The position numbers and the translations under genes are program-made. From positions 1 through 6,058 of the forward strand of contig JAWWCA010000213.1 in assembly GCA_033720695.1 (NCBI GenBank): DNA of 6,058 nt, given 5' to 3'. The stretch comes from DATGQT01 sp033720695. GTDB taxonomy: Bacteria > Bacteroidota > Rhodothermia > Rhodothermales > Rubricoccaceae. The notes beneath the pieces are model-generated. The model was not told the DNA's origin. It saw only the letters and a program-made list of their open reading frames with translations, and did no database searches. This document shows positions 1 through 5,771 of this stretch, in pieces; the stretch's first letter is position 1, and the number at the start of each line of letters is the position of its first letter.

Positions 1-2
1 CG

Positions 3-560
3 GCAGCGACCCCGCCGCCCGCTGCCCCCGCGCCGGCCACCGAAGGCGGTGAGGGGGCCGGGTGCCTCGTCGGCACCTGGGCCGTGGACGCCGAGCAGTC
101 GTTCCGCCCCGAGCTGTGGGACACCATCGCGCCGGGCGGCGAGGTCCGCTTCGAGTTCGGCGGCGCCTCGGGCCGCGCCCTCCTCACCTTCGGCCCCGAC
201 GGGGCCACGCGCCAGACCTTCGAGGCCTTCGAGATCACCCTCAGCGGCGACACCGCCGCCGGCGAGATGCGCACCACCGTCCAGATGGACGGCACCGCCG
301 AGGGGCGCTACGCCGTCGAGGGCGACCGGCTCCGGTTCGAGCCCGGCCCGGCCGACCTCACGTCGCGCAGCCGCGCCAGCCTCGGCGGCAACCAGATCGC
401 CGACGCCGAGGTGGACCTCGAGAGCCTCTTCGAGACGGGCGAGCGGAGCCTGACGACGTTCACCTGCCGCGGCGACGAGCTCCTCCTCGACATCCACGAG
501 AGCGCCGAGGGCGGCCGCGTCCTCTTCGACGACGCCCGCTACACGCGCGTCTCCGGCTGA
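3..560 (+). CDS. Secreted lipocalin-like beta protein, C-terminal part (5' end outside window)
   Basis: Reading frame 3 is open from the window edge to TGA at 558-560, giving 185 visible residues; the true start lies upstream. The GTG at 84 is internal, because the conserved-looking CLVGTW motif (visible residues 21-26) lies before it. The first 20 residues are an Ala/Pro/Gly-rich linker, typical of the stretch after a secretion or lipoprotein signal. The rest alternates short beta-like strands (EVRFEF, ALLTFGPDG, GRYAVEGDRLRF, LTTFTCRGDELLLDI), the pattern of small lipocalin-like proteins opening with LVGTW and ending with a TCxGDxLxL strand. Cys21 and Cys155 could form a disulfide, which would fit an extracytoplasmic location. 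The ligand and role are unknown. It converges on the nucleotidase gene 18 nt away. Coding status is confident; the fold is inferred from pattern only. Confidence 0.8.
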   Translation, partial: AATPPPAAPAPATEGGEGAGCLVGTWAVDAEQSFRPELWDTIAPGGEVRFEFGGASGRALLTFGPDGATRQTFEAFEITLSGDTAAGEMRTTVQMDGTAEGRYAVEGDRLRFEPGPADLTSRSRASLGGNQIADAEVDLESLFETGERSLTTFTCRGDELLLDIHESAEGGRVLFDDARYTRVSG

Positions 561-583
561 GGCCACAGGCTGGCGCCCTCAGC
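556..583. terminator. Bidirectional hairpin between convergent genes
   Basis: GCTGAG (556-561) pairs with CTCAGC (578-583), and GCCA (562-565) with TGGC (571-574). This gives a 10-bp stem with a 3-nt bulge (575-577) and a 5-nt loop. The structure contains the stop codons of both flanking convergent genes (TGA at 558-560 plus, TGA at 581-579 minus). No U-tract follows on either side, so intrinsic termination is plausible but unproven. Confidence 0.4.
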
Positions 584-2087
584 TCCCGAAGCGCCGCTGC
601 AGCTCGTCGATCAGCGCCATCCGCACGTCGCGGTGGCGGGCGACGACCTCCAGGCTCGGGTTCGCCTCGACGTCGAAGTAGTCGAGGCCGGTCTCGCGGC
701 CGGAGACGAGGAAGTCGCTGACGGCGACGCGGTAGACCCGCTCGTCGTCGAGCGGCGCGCCGCCGATCTGCCAGGTCCCGTCGTCGGCCTGGGCCACGTT
801 CGCCGTCTGGAGGAACCCGCCCGAGCCGCGGTTGGCGAGGCCCTGCTCCAGCACGCGCCGGAGGAGGTCGCCCGGCACGCTCACCGTCAGCACCTCGCCG
901 CCGAAGGGGAGGACGCGGATCACGTCGTACTGCGTGATCGGCCCGGCCGGGAGGACGTCGTCGACGCGGACGGAGCCGCTGTTGAAGATGGCGAGGTCGG
1001 CGGCGTCGGCCTCGGCGAGAAACGCCTGCGCGATGAGCGCGCCGAGGTTCGTGGGCTGGTTGCGGATCGTGGCCTCGCGGCCGTCGAGGCCCTCCGTGGT
1101 CGTGGCCACGCGGGCGTCGGGGACGAAGCCGCCCGCCTCGAAGCCGGCGTAGGCGGCCTCCACCCACTCCGACACCTCGGCGGCCACGGCGGGGTCCTCG
1201 GGGATCGCGTCCGTCACGGGCACCAGCTCCGAGGCGATGCGGAGCTCGCCCGTGAGGGTGTCGAAGCGGAGGCGGTGGACGTAGACCGTCCGCGCGTTGG
1301 CGTCGGCCTTGAGGACGGGCGTCAGGTCGGGGCCGCGGTAGAGCCGGACGTTCTCGTGCTCGTGGCCGCCGAGGACGAGGTCCACCTCCGGCATCCCCGC
1401 CGCCACGCGCACGTCGTCTTCGAGGGCGAGGTGGGTGAGGGCGAGGACCACGTCGGCGCTGTCGGCGACCGCGGCGACCTCCGCCTGGAGGGCCGGGAGA
1501 GGATCCTCGTAGTCCACGTAGTCCGTCGGCGTCGACGGCAGCGTGGTGCCGACGATGCCGAGCCGCATCGTCGCGCCCGACTCGTCCTCGATCGTCAGGA
1601 GGAGGTGCTCCTCGGTCTTCGGGAAGAGCGCGCCGTCGTCGTCGGTGACGTTGGCCGAGACGTAGGCGAAGGCGGACTCGTCGAGGCGCTGGAGGAACGC
1701 CTCCTCGTCGAGGTCGAACTCGTGGTTGCCGAAGGTGGCCACGTCGAGGCCGAGCACGTTGAGGACGGCCACCATCTGCTTGCCGTTGAGCCGCTCGCCG
1801 TCCACGCGCGCCGTGCCCAGCGCCGACGGGCTGTAGAAGTCGCCGGCCATGACGGTGAGCACGTTGGCGTCCTCGCGCAGGAGCCGCTGCCGGATCGTCG
1901 CCACGCGCGCGAGGCCCCCGGCCGTGCCGCCCGCCACGGGCGTGATCTCGTAGACGTCGTTGAGCTGGAGGATCGTCAGCGTGACGACGGGCTCGCCCGG
2001 GGGCGGCGCCTCGGTCACGTCGAGCTGCGACGGCCCGGCGCAGCCGGCGACGAGGAGGAGGACGGGGAGGAGGCGGCGGAGGCGCAT
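579..2087 (-). CDS. Lipoprotein metallophosphatase / 5'-nucleotidase family (UshA-like)
   Basis: 502 residues. This start gives a lipoprotein signal: basic MRLRR, a hydrophobic run and the lipobox LVAGC with Cys16, so the mature protein should be lipid-anchored outside the cytoplasm. The upstream extension of the frame is excluded because it would run through the neighbouring gene. The N-terminal calcineurin-like domain (about 35-250) carries the metal-site motifs LNDVY (42-46), AGD (81-83), GNHE (120-123), TH (218-219) and GGHEH (240-244). The 5'-nucleotidase C-terminal domain (about 320-495) includes NSGSVR, the DVIRVLPFGG stretch, a GSGGF loop and a VSDFL strand near the end. Members hydrolyse nucleotides or related phosphoesters, releasing phosphate for uptake; the substrate here is unknown. 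In classical members the second metal ligand is the His of NDxH; here it is Tyr46, a variant I recall from an NDVY subgroup. Last gene of the leftward block, with its own promoter-like box 23 nt upstream. Confidence 0.93.
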   Translation of the reverse strand: MRLRRLLPVLLLVAGCAGPSQLDVTEAPPPGEPVVTLTILQLNDVYEITPVAGGTAGGLARVATIRQRLLREDANVLTVMAGDFYSPSALGTARVDGERLNGKQMVAVLNVLGLDVATFGNHEFDLDEEAFLQRLDESAFAYVSANVTDDDGALFPKTEEHLLLTIEDESGATMRLGIVGTTLPSTPTDYVDYEDPLPALQAEVAAVADSADVVLALTHLALEDDVRVAAGMPEVDLVLGGHEHENVRLYRGPDLTPVLKADANARTVYVHRLRFDTLTGELRIASELVPVTDAIPEDPAVAAEVSEWVEAAYAGFEAGGFVPDARVATTTEGLDGREATIRNQPTNLGALIAQAFLAEADAADLAIFNSGSVRVDDVLPAGPITQYDVIRVLPFGGEVLTVSVPGDLLRRVLEQGLANRGSGGFLQTANVAQADDGTWQIGGAPLDDERVYRVAVSDFLVSGRETGLDYFDVEANPSLEVVARHRDVRMALIDELQRRFGS

Positions 2088-2110
2088 GGGGCGGGACGGT
2101 CGGGTTGGGC

Positions 2111-2120
2111 CGTAAGCTAC
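2111..2120 (-). promoter_or_regulatory. Candidate -7 promoter box for the nucleotidase gene
   Basis: On the minus strand this reads GTAGCTTACG, 23 nt before the nucleotidase ATG. It resembles the Bacteroidota -7 element TAnnTTTG and two other boxes in this window at nearly the same distance from a start. No clear TTG -33 element is visible. If real, the nucleotidase is transcribed separately from the three genes upstream. Confidence 0.35.
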
Positions 2121-2145
2121 CCATGGGGCGGCGTGCCGAGGCGGC

Positions 2146-2625
2146 TCAGAGCCAGCGCCGGACGCGGCGGCGGTAGGCGTCGTAGTCCTCCCCGAAGGCG
2201 CCCGCCAGGTAGCGCTCCTCGCGGCGGACGACGAGCGCGACGAGGAGCACGTACACCACCGGCAGCACGAGCAGCGGCCACAGCCGGTCCAGCCACAGCG
2301 ACAGCCCCGCGTACACCAGCCCCAGCGCGACGTACATCGGGTTCCGGCTGTACCGGTACGGGCCGGACCGCACGACCTCGGTGGCCGGGTGGTGGGGAAA
2401 GATGGCCGTCCGCGCGCCCACGAACGTGGCCATCGCCCACGCCCCGACCACGAGGCCGAGCGCCACCAGGGCCCAGCCGAGCCAGGCCGAGAGCGGCGTC
2501 GGCCCGCCGGGAACGAGCGGGAGCGGGACGACGCGGTGGAGGAGGAGCCCCACCACGAAGCCGCCCGCGAACAGGAACGGCGGTGGGAAGCGGACACCAG
2601 GGTGGGGGAGAGGGGCGTCGGGCAT
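2146..2625 (-). CDS. Isoprenylcysteine carboxyl methyltransferase / phospholipid methyltransferase-like membrane protein
   Basis: 159 residues, ending in TGA at 2148-2146. The ATG at 2625 is preferred because it lies 5 nt after the stop of the upstream amidase gene and gives the usual compact length (about 150-200 residues) of this family. Hydrophobic segments lie at about 16-38, 48-71, 97-112 and 115-133. The family hallmark is the GPYRYSRNPMY motif (88-98) followed by a hydrophobic helix, then RREERYL (134-140) and FGEDYDAYRRRVRRWL at the C-terminus; these belong to the SAM-binding region of ICMT/PEMT-type enzymes. Eukaryotic ICMT methylates prenylated cysteines; bacterial homologues are mostly uncharacterised and may methylate lipids or small molecules. 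The substrate here cannot be inferred. The 5-nt gap suggests co-transcription with the amidase. Confidence 0.88.
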   Translation of the reverse strand: MPDAPLPHPGVRFPPPFLFAGGFVVGLLLHRVVPLPLVPGGPTPLSAWLGWALVALGLVVGAWAMATFVGARTAIFPHHPATEVVRSGPYRYSRNPMYVALGLVYAGLSLWLDRLWPLLVLPVVYVLLVALVVRREERYLAGAFGEDYDAYRRRVRRWL

Positions 2626-2630
2626 GGCGG

Positions 2631-3605
2631 CTACGCGTCTGGGAACAGGAGGGCGTCGTGGGGGAGCACGACGTGCGCGCCCACGACGCCGTTGACGAGC
2701 TGGGTGACGCGGACGTCGGCGGCGACGCTGGCGAGGGTGAGGGCCGGCTTCCGGGTGAGCCCCCGCTGGGCCTTGAGGAGGTCGAGAAAGTCGAGGAGGG
2801 CCGCCTCGACGGCGGCATCGAGCGAGGCGCCGAAGCCGAACGTCACCCACCCCTCGGGCGTCTTGGCGAGGGGCGCAGCAAGCAGCCCGAACGGCCCCGC
2901 CTTCCGCCGCTCGATCCGGAGATCCACGCGCGCCATCGGGCATTCGATGGCCGTCCCGCCAGCCTCCCCGTCGCCCTGCGCGGCGTGGCCGTCGCCGAGG
3001 GAGAGGAGCGCGCCATGCACCTCGACGGGGAGGTAGAGCGTACTGCCCGCCGTGAGGGCGCGGCAGTCCAGGTTGCCGCCGGTGCGTCGCGGCACCCAGG
3101 CGTCAATCCAGCCGTCGGCGTCGGCGTGGTGCGGGCCGGGGCAGGTGCCGAGGCAGCCGAGGAACGGGCGCAGCGGCACGCGGTGGCCGAGGTGGCTCGT
3201 CCCGACGCCGGCTTCGGCGTCGAGCGTCCAGCGGAGCAGGAACGGGTCGCCCTCGTCCACGCCCAGCGCCCGGTTGAGGGCGCCGTTGGAGAAGCCGACG
3301 TCGCCCGCCCAGGTCCACCCGTAGGCGCCCGGCACCACGGCCTCGACGTGGACCGCCAGGCAGTCGCCCGGCTCGGCGCCCTCGACGGCGACGGGGCCGA
3401 GGAGGCAGGGGCCGTCGTCGCGCGGGGACGCGCGCGGCTCGACGGTGCGGCGGCTCCCGTCGGGCCTCCGCGGCTCCAGCCCCCACCCGACGTCGAGCGT
3501 CTCGCAGCGGACGGTGTCGCCGGAGGCGATGGTGAGGGCGGGGGGGAGGTGCTGCGAGAACCGCCCGTGGAGGGCGGCGCGCTCGGGGGTGAGGGCGTGG
3601 AGCAC
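2631..3605 (-). CDS. Acetamidase/formamidase family protein (FmdA/AmdA-like)
   Basis: 324 residues with a GTG start at 3605-3603 and TAG at 2633-2631. I see no other in-frame start just upstream, and the protein begins directly with the family-typical HALTPE segment (3-8). Further family features are the strand with GDTV (29-32), LDVGWGLEP (37-45), PFLGCLG (147-153), GGNLDC (176-181), the GSTLYLPV strand (187-194), GDGHAAQGDGE (204-214) and GTAIECPM (217-224). Length and order match a complete member. The family hydrolyses short aliphatic amides such as formamide or acetamide to ammonia plus the carboxylate, usually in the cytoplasm; no signal peptide is visible. The exact substrate is not deducible. 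The start lies 11 nt after the stop of the upstream lipoprotein gene, and the next gene follows after 5 nt, so an operon is likely. The region contains a long antisense open frame that I regard as a composition artefact. Confidence 0.93.
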   Translation of the reverse strand: MLHALTPERAALHGRFSQHLPPALTIASGDTVRCETLDVGWGLEPRRPDGSRRTVEPRASPRDDGPCLLGPVAVEGAEPGDCLAVHVEAVVPGAYGWTWAGDVGFSNGALNRALGVDEGDPFLLRWTLDAEAGVGTSHLGHRVPLRPFLGCLGTCPGPHHADADGWIDAWVPRRTGGNLDCRALTAGSTLYLPVEVHGALLSLGDGHAAQGDGEAGGTAIECPMARVDLRIERRKAGPFGLLAAPLAKTPEGWVTFGFGASLDAAVEAALLDFLDLLKAQRGLTRKPALTLASVAADVRVTQLVNGVVGAHVVLPHDALLFPDA

Positions 3606-3616
3606 GGCCGGCGGCG

Positions 3617-4159
3617 CTACCGACCGAGGGGCGCGCGGAAGGTGGCCGAGGCCGTGGCGGTCCCGCGGTCGGTGACGGCCCCGACGGCGAGGAACCCGGA
3701 CACGGCGTCGTCGGAGACGCGGTCGATGCGGAGGCGCCCGGTGAGGGGGGCGAAGCGGAGCGCGTCGGCGCCGTCGCGCTCGACGACGAGGACGTTGCGG
3801 TCCGTCACCGGGACCTCGTAGCGGCCCGGCTGGAGGGCGTCGGTGTGGAGCGGCACGAGGAGCGCCACCTCGCAGGTGCCGTGCCCGGCCTCCCCGCGTT
3901 GGGCGACGACGAGGTCGAGCGTGAGGGCGACGCCGCCGTCGTCCCGCCGGAGGAGGTGCGCGCGCGCTCGGAGCGCGACGGCGTCCTCTCCGCCGCAGCG
4001 CACCTCGGAAGGGGCGGCGGCCTCGGGGTCGGGAAGCGTGAGGGAGCGGGCGTCGTCGGGGGCGCCCGCGTCGCAGGCGGCGAGGAGGAGCGGGGCGGCG
4101 AGGACGGCGAGCGCCCGGAAGGCCGCTGCGGAGCGAAGCGAGAGGCGGGCCATGCGCAT
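3617..4159 (-). CDS. Putative lipoprotein of unknown family, first gene of the amidase operon
   Basis: 180 residues, from ATG at 4159 (a second ATG, codon 3 at 4153, is equally possible) to TAG at 3619-3617. The N-terminus is a good lipoprotein signal: Arg-containing n-region, hydrophobic stretch about 16-28, lipobox LAAC with Cys29. After a Pro/Asp/Ala-rich linker (30-52), residues 53-180 look like a small beta-rich domain with strands such as VALTLDLVVAQ, CEVALLVPL and NVLVVER, and a glycine-containing C-terminal strand. Cys55 and Cys96 could form a disulfide. I do not recognise a family and assign no function. It starts the leftward block: a promoter-like box sits 21 nt upstream and the amidase begins 11 nt after its stop. 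High G+C and codon use match its neighbours. Confidence 0.8.
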   Translation of the reverse strand: MRMARLSLRSAAAFRALAVLAAPLLLAACDAGAPDDARSLTLPDPEAAAPSEVRCGGEDAVALRARAHLLRRDDGGVALTLDLVVAQRGEAGHGTCEVALLVPLHTDALQPGRYEVPVTDRNVLVVERDGADALRFAPLTGRLRIDRVSDDAVSGFLAVGAVTDRGTATASATFRAPLGR

Positions 4160-4180
4160 GGAGGGAGGGTGCCGAGACCC

Positions 4181-4190
4181 CGGAGGTTAC
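4181..4190 (-). promoter_or_regulatory. Candidate -7 promoter box for the lipoprotein-amidase operon
   Basis: The minus strand reads GTAACCTCCG, 21 nt before the lipoprotein ATG. It shares GTA, a following CT and a final CG with the other two boxes in this window, but is the weakest match to TAnnTTTG. A 7-bp inverted repeat lies just upstream of it. Confidence 0.28.
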
Positions 4191-4193
4191 GAC

Positions 4194-4211
4194 GGCGGGG
4201 ATCGCCCCGCC
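4194..4211. promoter_or_regulatory. Perfect inverted repeat in the divergent intergenic region
   Basis: GGCGGGG (4194-4200) and CCCCGCC (4205-4211) flank the 4-nt spacer ATCG, an 18-nt near-palindrome. It lies 3 nt upstream of the candidate -7 box of the leftward operon and about 50 nt upstream of the box for the PspC gene. An operator is possible; a chance palindrome in GC-rich DNA is also possible. Confidence 0.3.
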
Positions 4212-4260
4212 AGGGCCTCTGGGACGGGTTATCTCTTCGCAACTCGGGTCGGGAGGCTTC

Positions 4261-4269
4261 GTACCTTCG
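4261..4269 (+). promoter_or_regulatory. Candidate -7 promoter box for the PspC-domain gene
   Basis: GTACCTTCG ends 22 nt before the ATG at 4292 and is the closest match in the window to the Bacteroidota -7 element TAnnTTTG. A possible but poor -33 element (TTC at 4236-4238) lies 23 nt upstream. The implied leader is short and C-rich, without a Shine-Dalgarno sequence. Confidence 0.4.
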
Positions 4270-4291
4270 CCCTCACGTACCCACCGCCCCC

Positions 4292-5110
4292 ATGATGGCC
4301 ACGCGCGAACGCCCCCGTCAGCGCCCCGACGAGTCCTCGGAGTTCGACGACGACTCCTTCGCCTTCGAGTCCACCTTCGGGCTCGAAGCCGACATCACCG
4401 ACGAGGACGTCGAGGACTACCTCCGGGAGCAGGCCGAGGAGGCCGAGGCGAAGAAGAAGCCCGGCTTCCTCAATCTCCAGACCGGCGCCGGCCTCGCCAT
4501 CATCACGATCGGCGTCGTCTACCTCCTCCAGCAGATCGGCTTCTTCCCGCTGGGGTACTCGCTGGGGGCGCTCGTGGCGTTGCTGCCGTGGCTGGCCGGC
4601 ATCCTCATCATCCTGACCGGGTTCGGGGTGCTCTCGTGGAGCCCCGCGCGGCGGCGGCGCAAGCAGCGCCGCAAGGCCCGGCTGCGGCGGGAGCGCCAGG
4701 CCCGCGCCGAGAAGACGGCCGGGCGTGCCCGGCGGGCCAAGGAGAAGCGGGAGGCCGCGGGGGCGTCGCCGTTCGAGCAGGCGTGGCGGAGCGCCGAGCG
4801 GGCCGTCCGCGAGGCCGAGCGCCGCGCCTCGCGCCTGTCGTCGCGCACCTCGGAGCGCCGCGGGAGCCGGAAGCGGCTGGCGAAGAGCCGGAAAGGCAAG
4901 AAGATCGCCGGCGTGGCCAGCGGCATCGCCGACTACCTCGGCATCGACCCCATCCTCGTCCGCATCGCTTTCGTCATCGGCGCCATCTTCGGGAACGGGT
5001 TCACGATCCCGCTCTACATCATCCTCGCCTTCGTCATGCCGTCCGCCGACCAGGACGACGACGACGATGACGACGACGACCGCTATGTCTCGATCGTCCG
5101 CGATCGGTAG
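4292..5110 (+). CDS. PspC-domain membrane protein with N-terminal LiaF/DUF5668-like helices and poly-Asp tail
   Basis: 272 residues from ATG at 4292 (an ATG at 4295 follows immediately) to TAG. The frame is open further upstream, but that would run through the promoter region and overlap the divergent lipoprotein gene. Residues 13-53 are strongly acidic. GFLNLQTGAGLAII starts a helix at about 64-83, and a second spans about 90-114; this pair with its GFFPLG connection resembles the LiaI/LiaF-type (DUF5668) region. Residues 118-196 form a highly basic Arg/Lys/Ala/Glu stretch, probably helical or coiled coil, on the cytoplasmic side. The PspC domain occupies about 197-250 (GKKIAGVASGIADYLGIDP, then two hydrophobic segments ending FVMP). 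The tail has nine consecutive Asp (255-263) and ends SIVRDR. PspC proteins sense or transmit envelope stress at the inner membrane; PspC is usually N-terminal, so this order is unusual. A terminator follows; monocistronic. Confidence 0.9.
   Translation: MMATRERPRQRPDESSEFDDDSFAFESTFGLEADITDEDVEDYLREQAEEAEAKKKPGFLNLQTGAGLAIITIGVVYLLQQIGFFPLGYSLGALVALLPWLAGILIILTGFGVLSWSPARRRRKQRRKARLRRERQARAEKTAGRARRAKEKREAAGASPFEQAWRSAERAVREAERRASRLSSRTSERRGSRKRLAKSRKGKKIAGVASGIADYLGIDPILVRIAFVIGAIFGNGFTIPLYIILAFVMPSADQDDDDDDDDDRYVSIVRDR
5054..5080 (+). repeat. GAC/GAT trinucleotide repeat encoding poly-aspartate
   Basis: Nine consecutive Asp codons (eight GAC, one GAT) near the 3' end of the PspC gene. It is an in-frame microsatellite that could expand or contract by slippage without breaking the frame. 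Confidence 0.85.
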
Positions 5111-5124
5111 CGCAGCGGCTCCGC

Positions 5125-5167
5125 AACGAGAGAGGCCGGCCCCCGAAGGAGCCGGCCTCTCATCGTT
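5125..5167. terminator. Strong hairpin terminator between convergent genes
   Basis: GAGAGGCCGGC (5130-5140) pairs perfectly with GCCGGCCTCTC (5151-5161) around a 10-nt loop. AACGA (5125-5129) extends the stem with TCGTT (5163-5167) across one bulged base, making 16 bp in total. It starts 14 nt after the PspC stop codon and ends 16 nt beyond the stop of the convergent ferritin-like gene, so it can serve both. The extreme stem stability compensates for the lack of a long U-tract. Confidence 0.82.
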
Positions 5168-5183
5168 GAATCGGGTCGCGTGG

Positions 5184-5771
5184 TTAGAGCGCCACGCCGG
5201 AGTCGACGTGGTCGCCGCTCCAGGCCTCCTGCGTCTTGCGGACGGCCTCCTGCCCGACGGCCGGGTCGATGAGCTTGTCCTCCTTCGAGAGCTCGTGGGC
5301 CACGACGAGGCAGACCGTCTTCGAGAGGTCCACGACGAGGGGCGAGAGGTCCTTGAGGTGGCTCAGCGCCAGCTGCGCGAGCGGCTCCTCCTTCAGGCCC
5401 AGCGCCGTCGTGTACAGCATGTGGTAGCTGATGACGGCGAGCCCGAGGGCGGTGTACGTGTCGCGGACCATCCGCGAGACCTGGTCCTCCTGGCGGATCT
5501 TGTCGTAGATGCCGGCGGCGACGCCGAGGGCGCCCGTGACGGCCTCCTTCAGCACCTCCTTGAAGTCGCCTCCGTCGGTGGAGGCGTTGTAGCCCTCGAG
5601 GGCGGAGATGTGGCGGGAGAGGGTGGTCTTGACGTCGTTGAGGACGGCGAGGGCCTCGGGGAAGGCCTTCGTCTCCTGCGTGCTCACCTGGCGCTCGACC
5701 GCCTCGAGAATGTGCTTCTCGACGGCGGCCATGTCGGTGACGTAGTCGTTGATGATCGTTTGACGGTCCAT
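5184..5771 (-). CDS. Ferritin-like four-helix protein, divergent, function unknown
   Basis: 195 residues, from ATG at 5771 to TAA at 5186-5184; no signal peptide or membrane helix, so cytoplasmic. Four main amphipathic helices are predicted by eye: about 3-30, 35-62, 97-126 and 128-162, with an extra helix near 69-93. The first pair (DMAAVEKHILEAVERQ, then LSRHISALEGY) resembles DUF892/YciE-type ferritin-like proteins, in which Glu and His of these helices bind a di-metal centre: here E18, H20, H54 and E59. In the second half the usual ExxH pair is not obvious; H117, H138, H159 and E160 are candidates. It may therefore be a redox or iron protein with an altered centre, or a structural bundle. 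Single gene, convergent with the PspC gene and sharing its terminator. Codon use is slightly less GC-extreme than its neighbours. Family assignment is tentative; coding status is firm. Confidence 0.8.
   Translation of the reverse strand: MDRQTIINDYVTDMAAVEKHILEAVERQVSTQETKAFPEALAVLNDVKTTLSRHISALEGYNASTDGGDFKEVLKEAVTGALGVAAGIYDKIRQEDQVSRMVRDTYTALGLAVISYHMLYTTALGLKEEPLAQLALSHLKDLSPLVVDLSKTVCLVVAHELSKEDKLIDPAVGQEAVRKTQEAWSGDHVDSGVAL

Noticed and set aside
460..2124. A 554-codon minus-strand frame overlapping the nucleotidase
   Set aside because: Arg/Pro-rich low-complexity translation in another frame of a gene with intact catalytic motifs; a shadow.
2626..2943. N-terminal extension of the methyltransferase-like protein up to 2943
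   Set aside because: It overlaps the 3' end of the amidase gene in another frame, is Arg/Pro-rich, and the remaining 159 residues already make a full family member.
633..3821. A 1062-codon open frame on the plus strand, antisense to three genes
   Set aside because: It lies opposite the well-supported nucleotidase, methyltransferase and amidase genes, has a compositionally biased, motif-free translation (rich in Arg, Ala, Glu, Val, Gly), and is the expected stop-poor shadow of high-GC coding DNA.
3845..4291. N-terminal extension of the PspC protein up to position 3845
   Set aside because: It would run antisense to the lipoprotein gene and through the promoter region; the extension is low-complexity and the ATG at 4292 has a promoter-like box at the right distance.
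5163..5200. tRNA-like pieces: GGTTAGAGC (D-arm-like) and GTTGAATCG (T-loop-like)
   Set aside because: They are in the wrong order and spacing, with no acceptor stem or anticodon arm. They lie in the terminator flank and the end of the ferritin-like gene.
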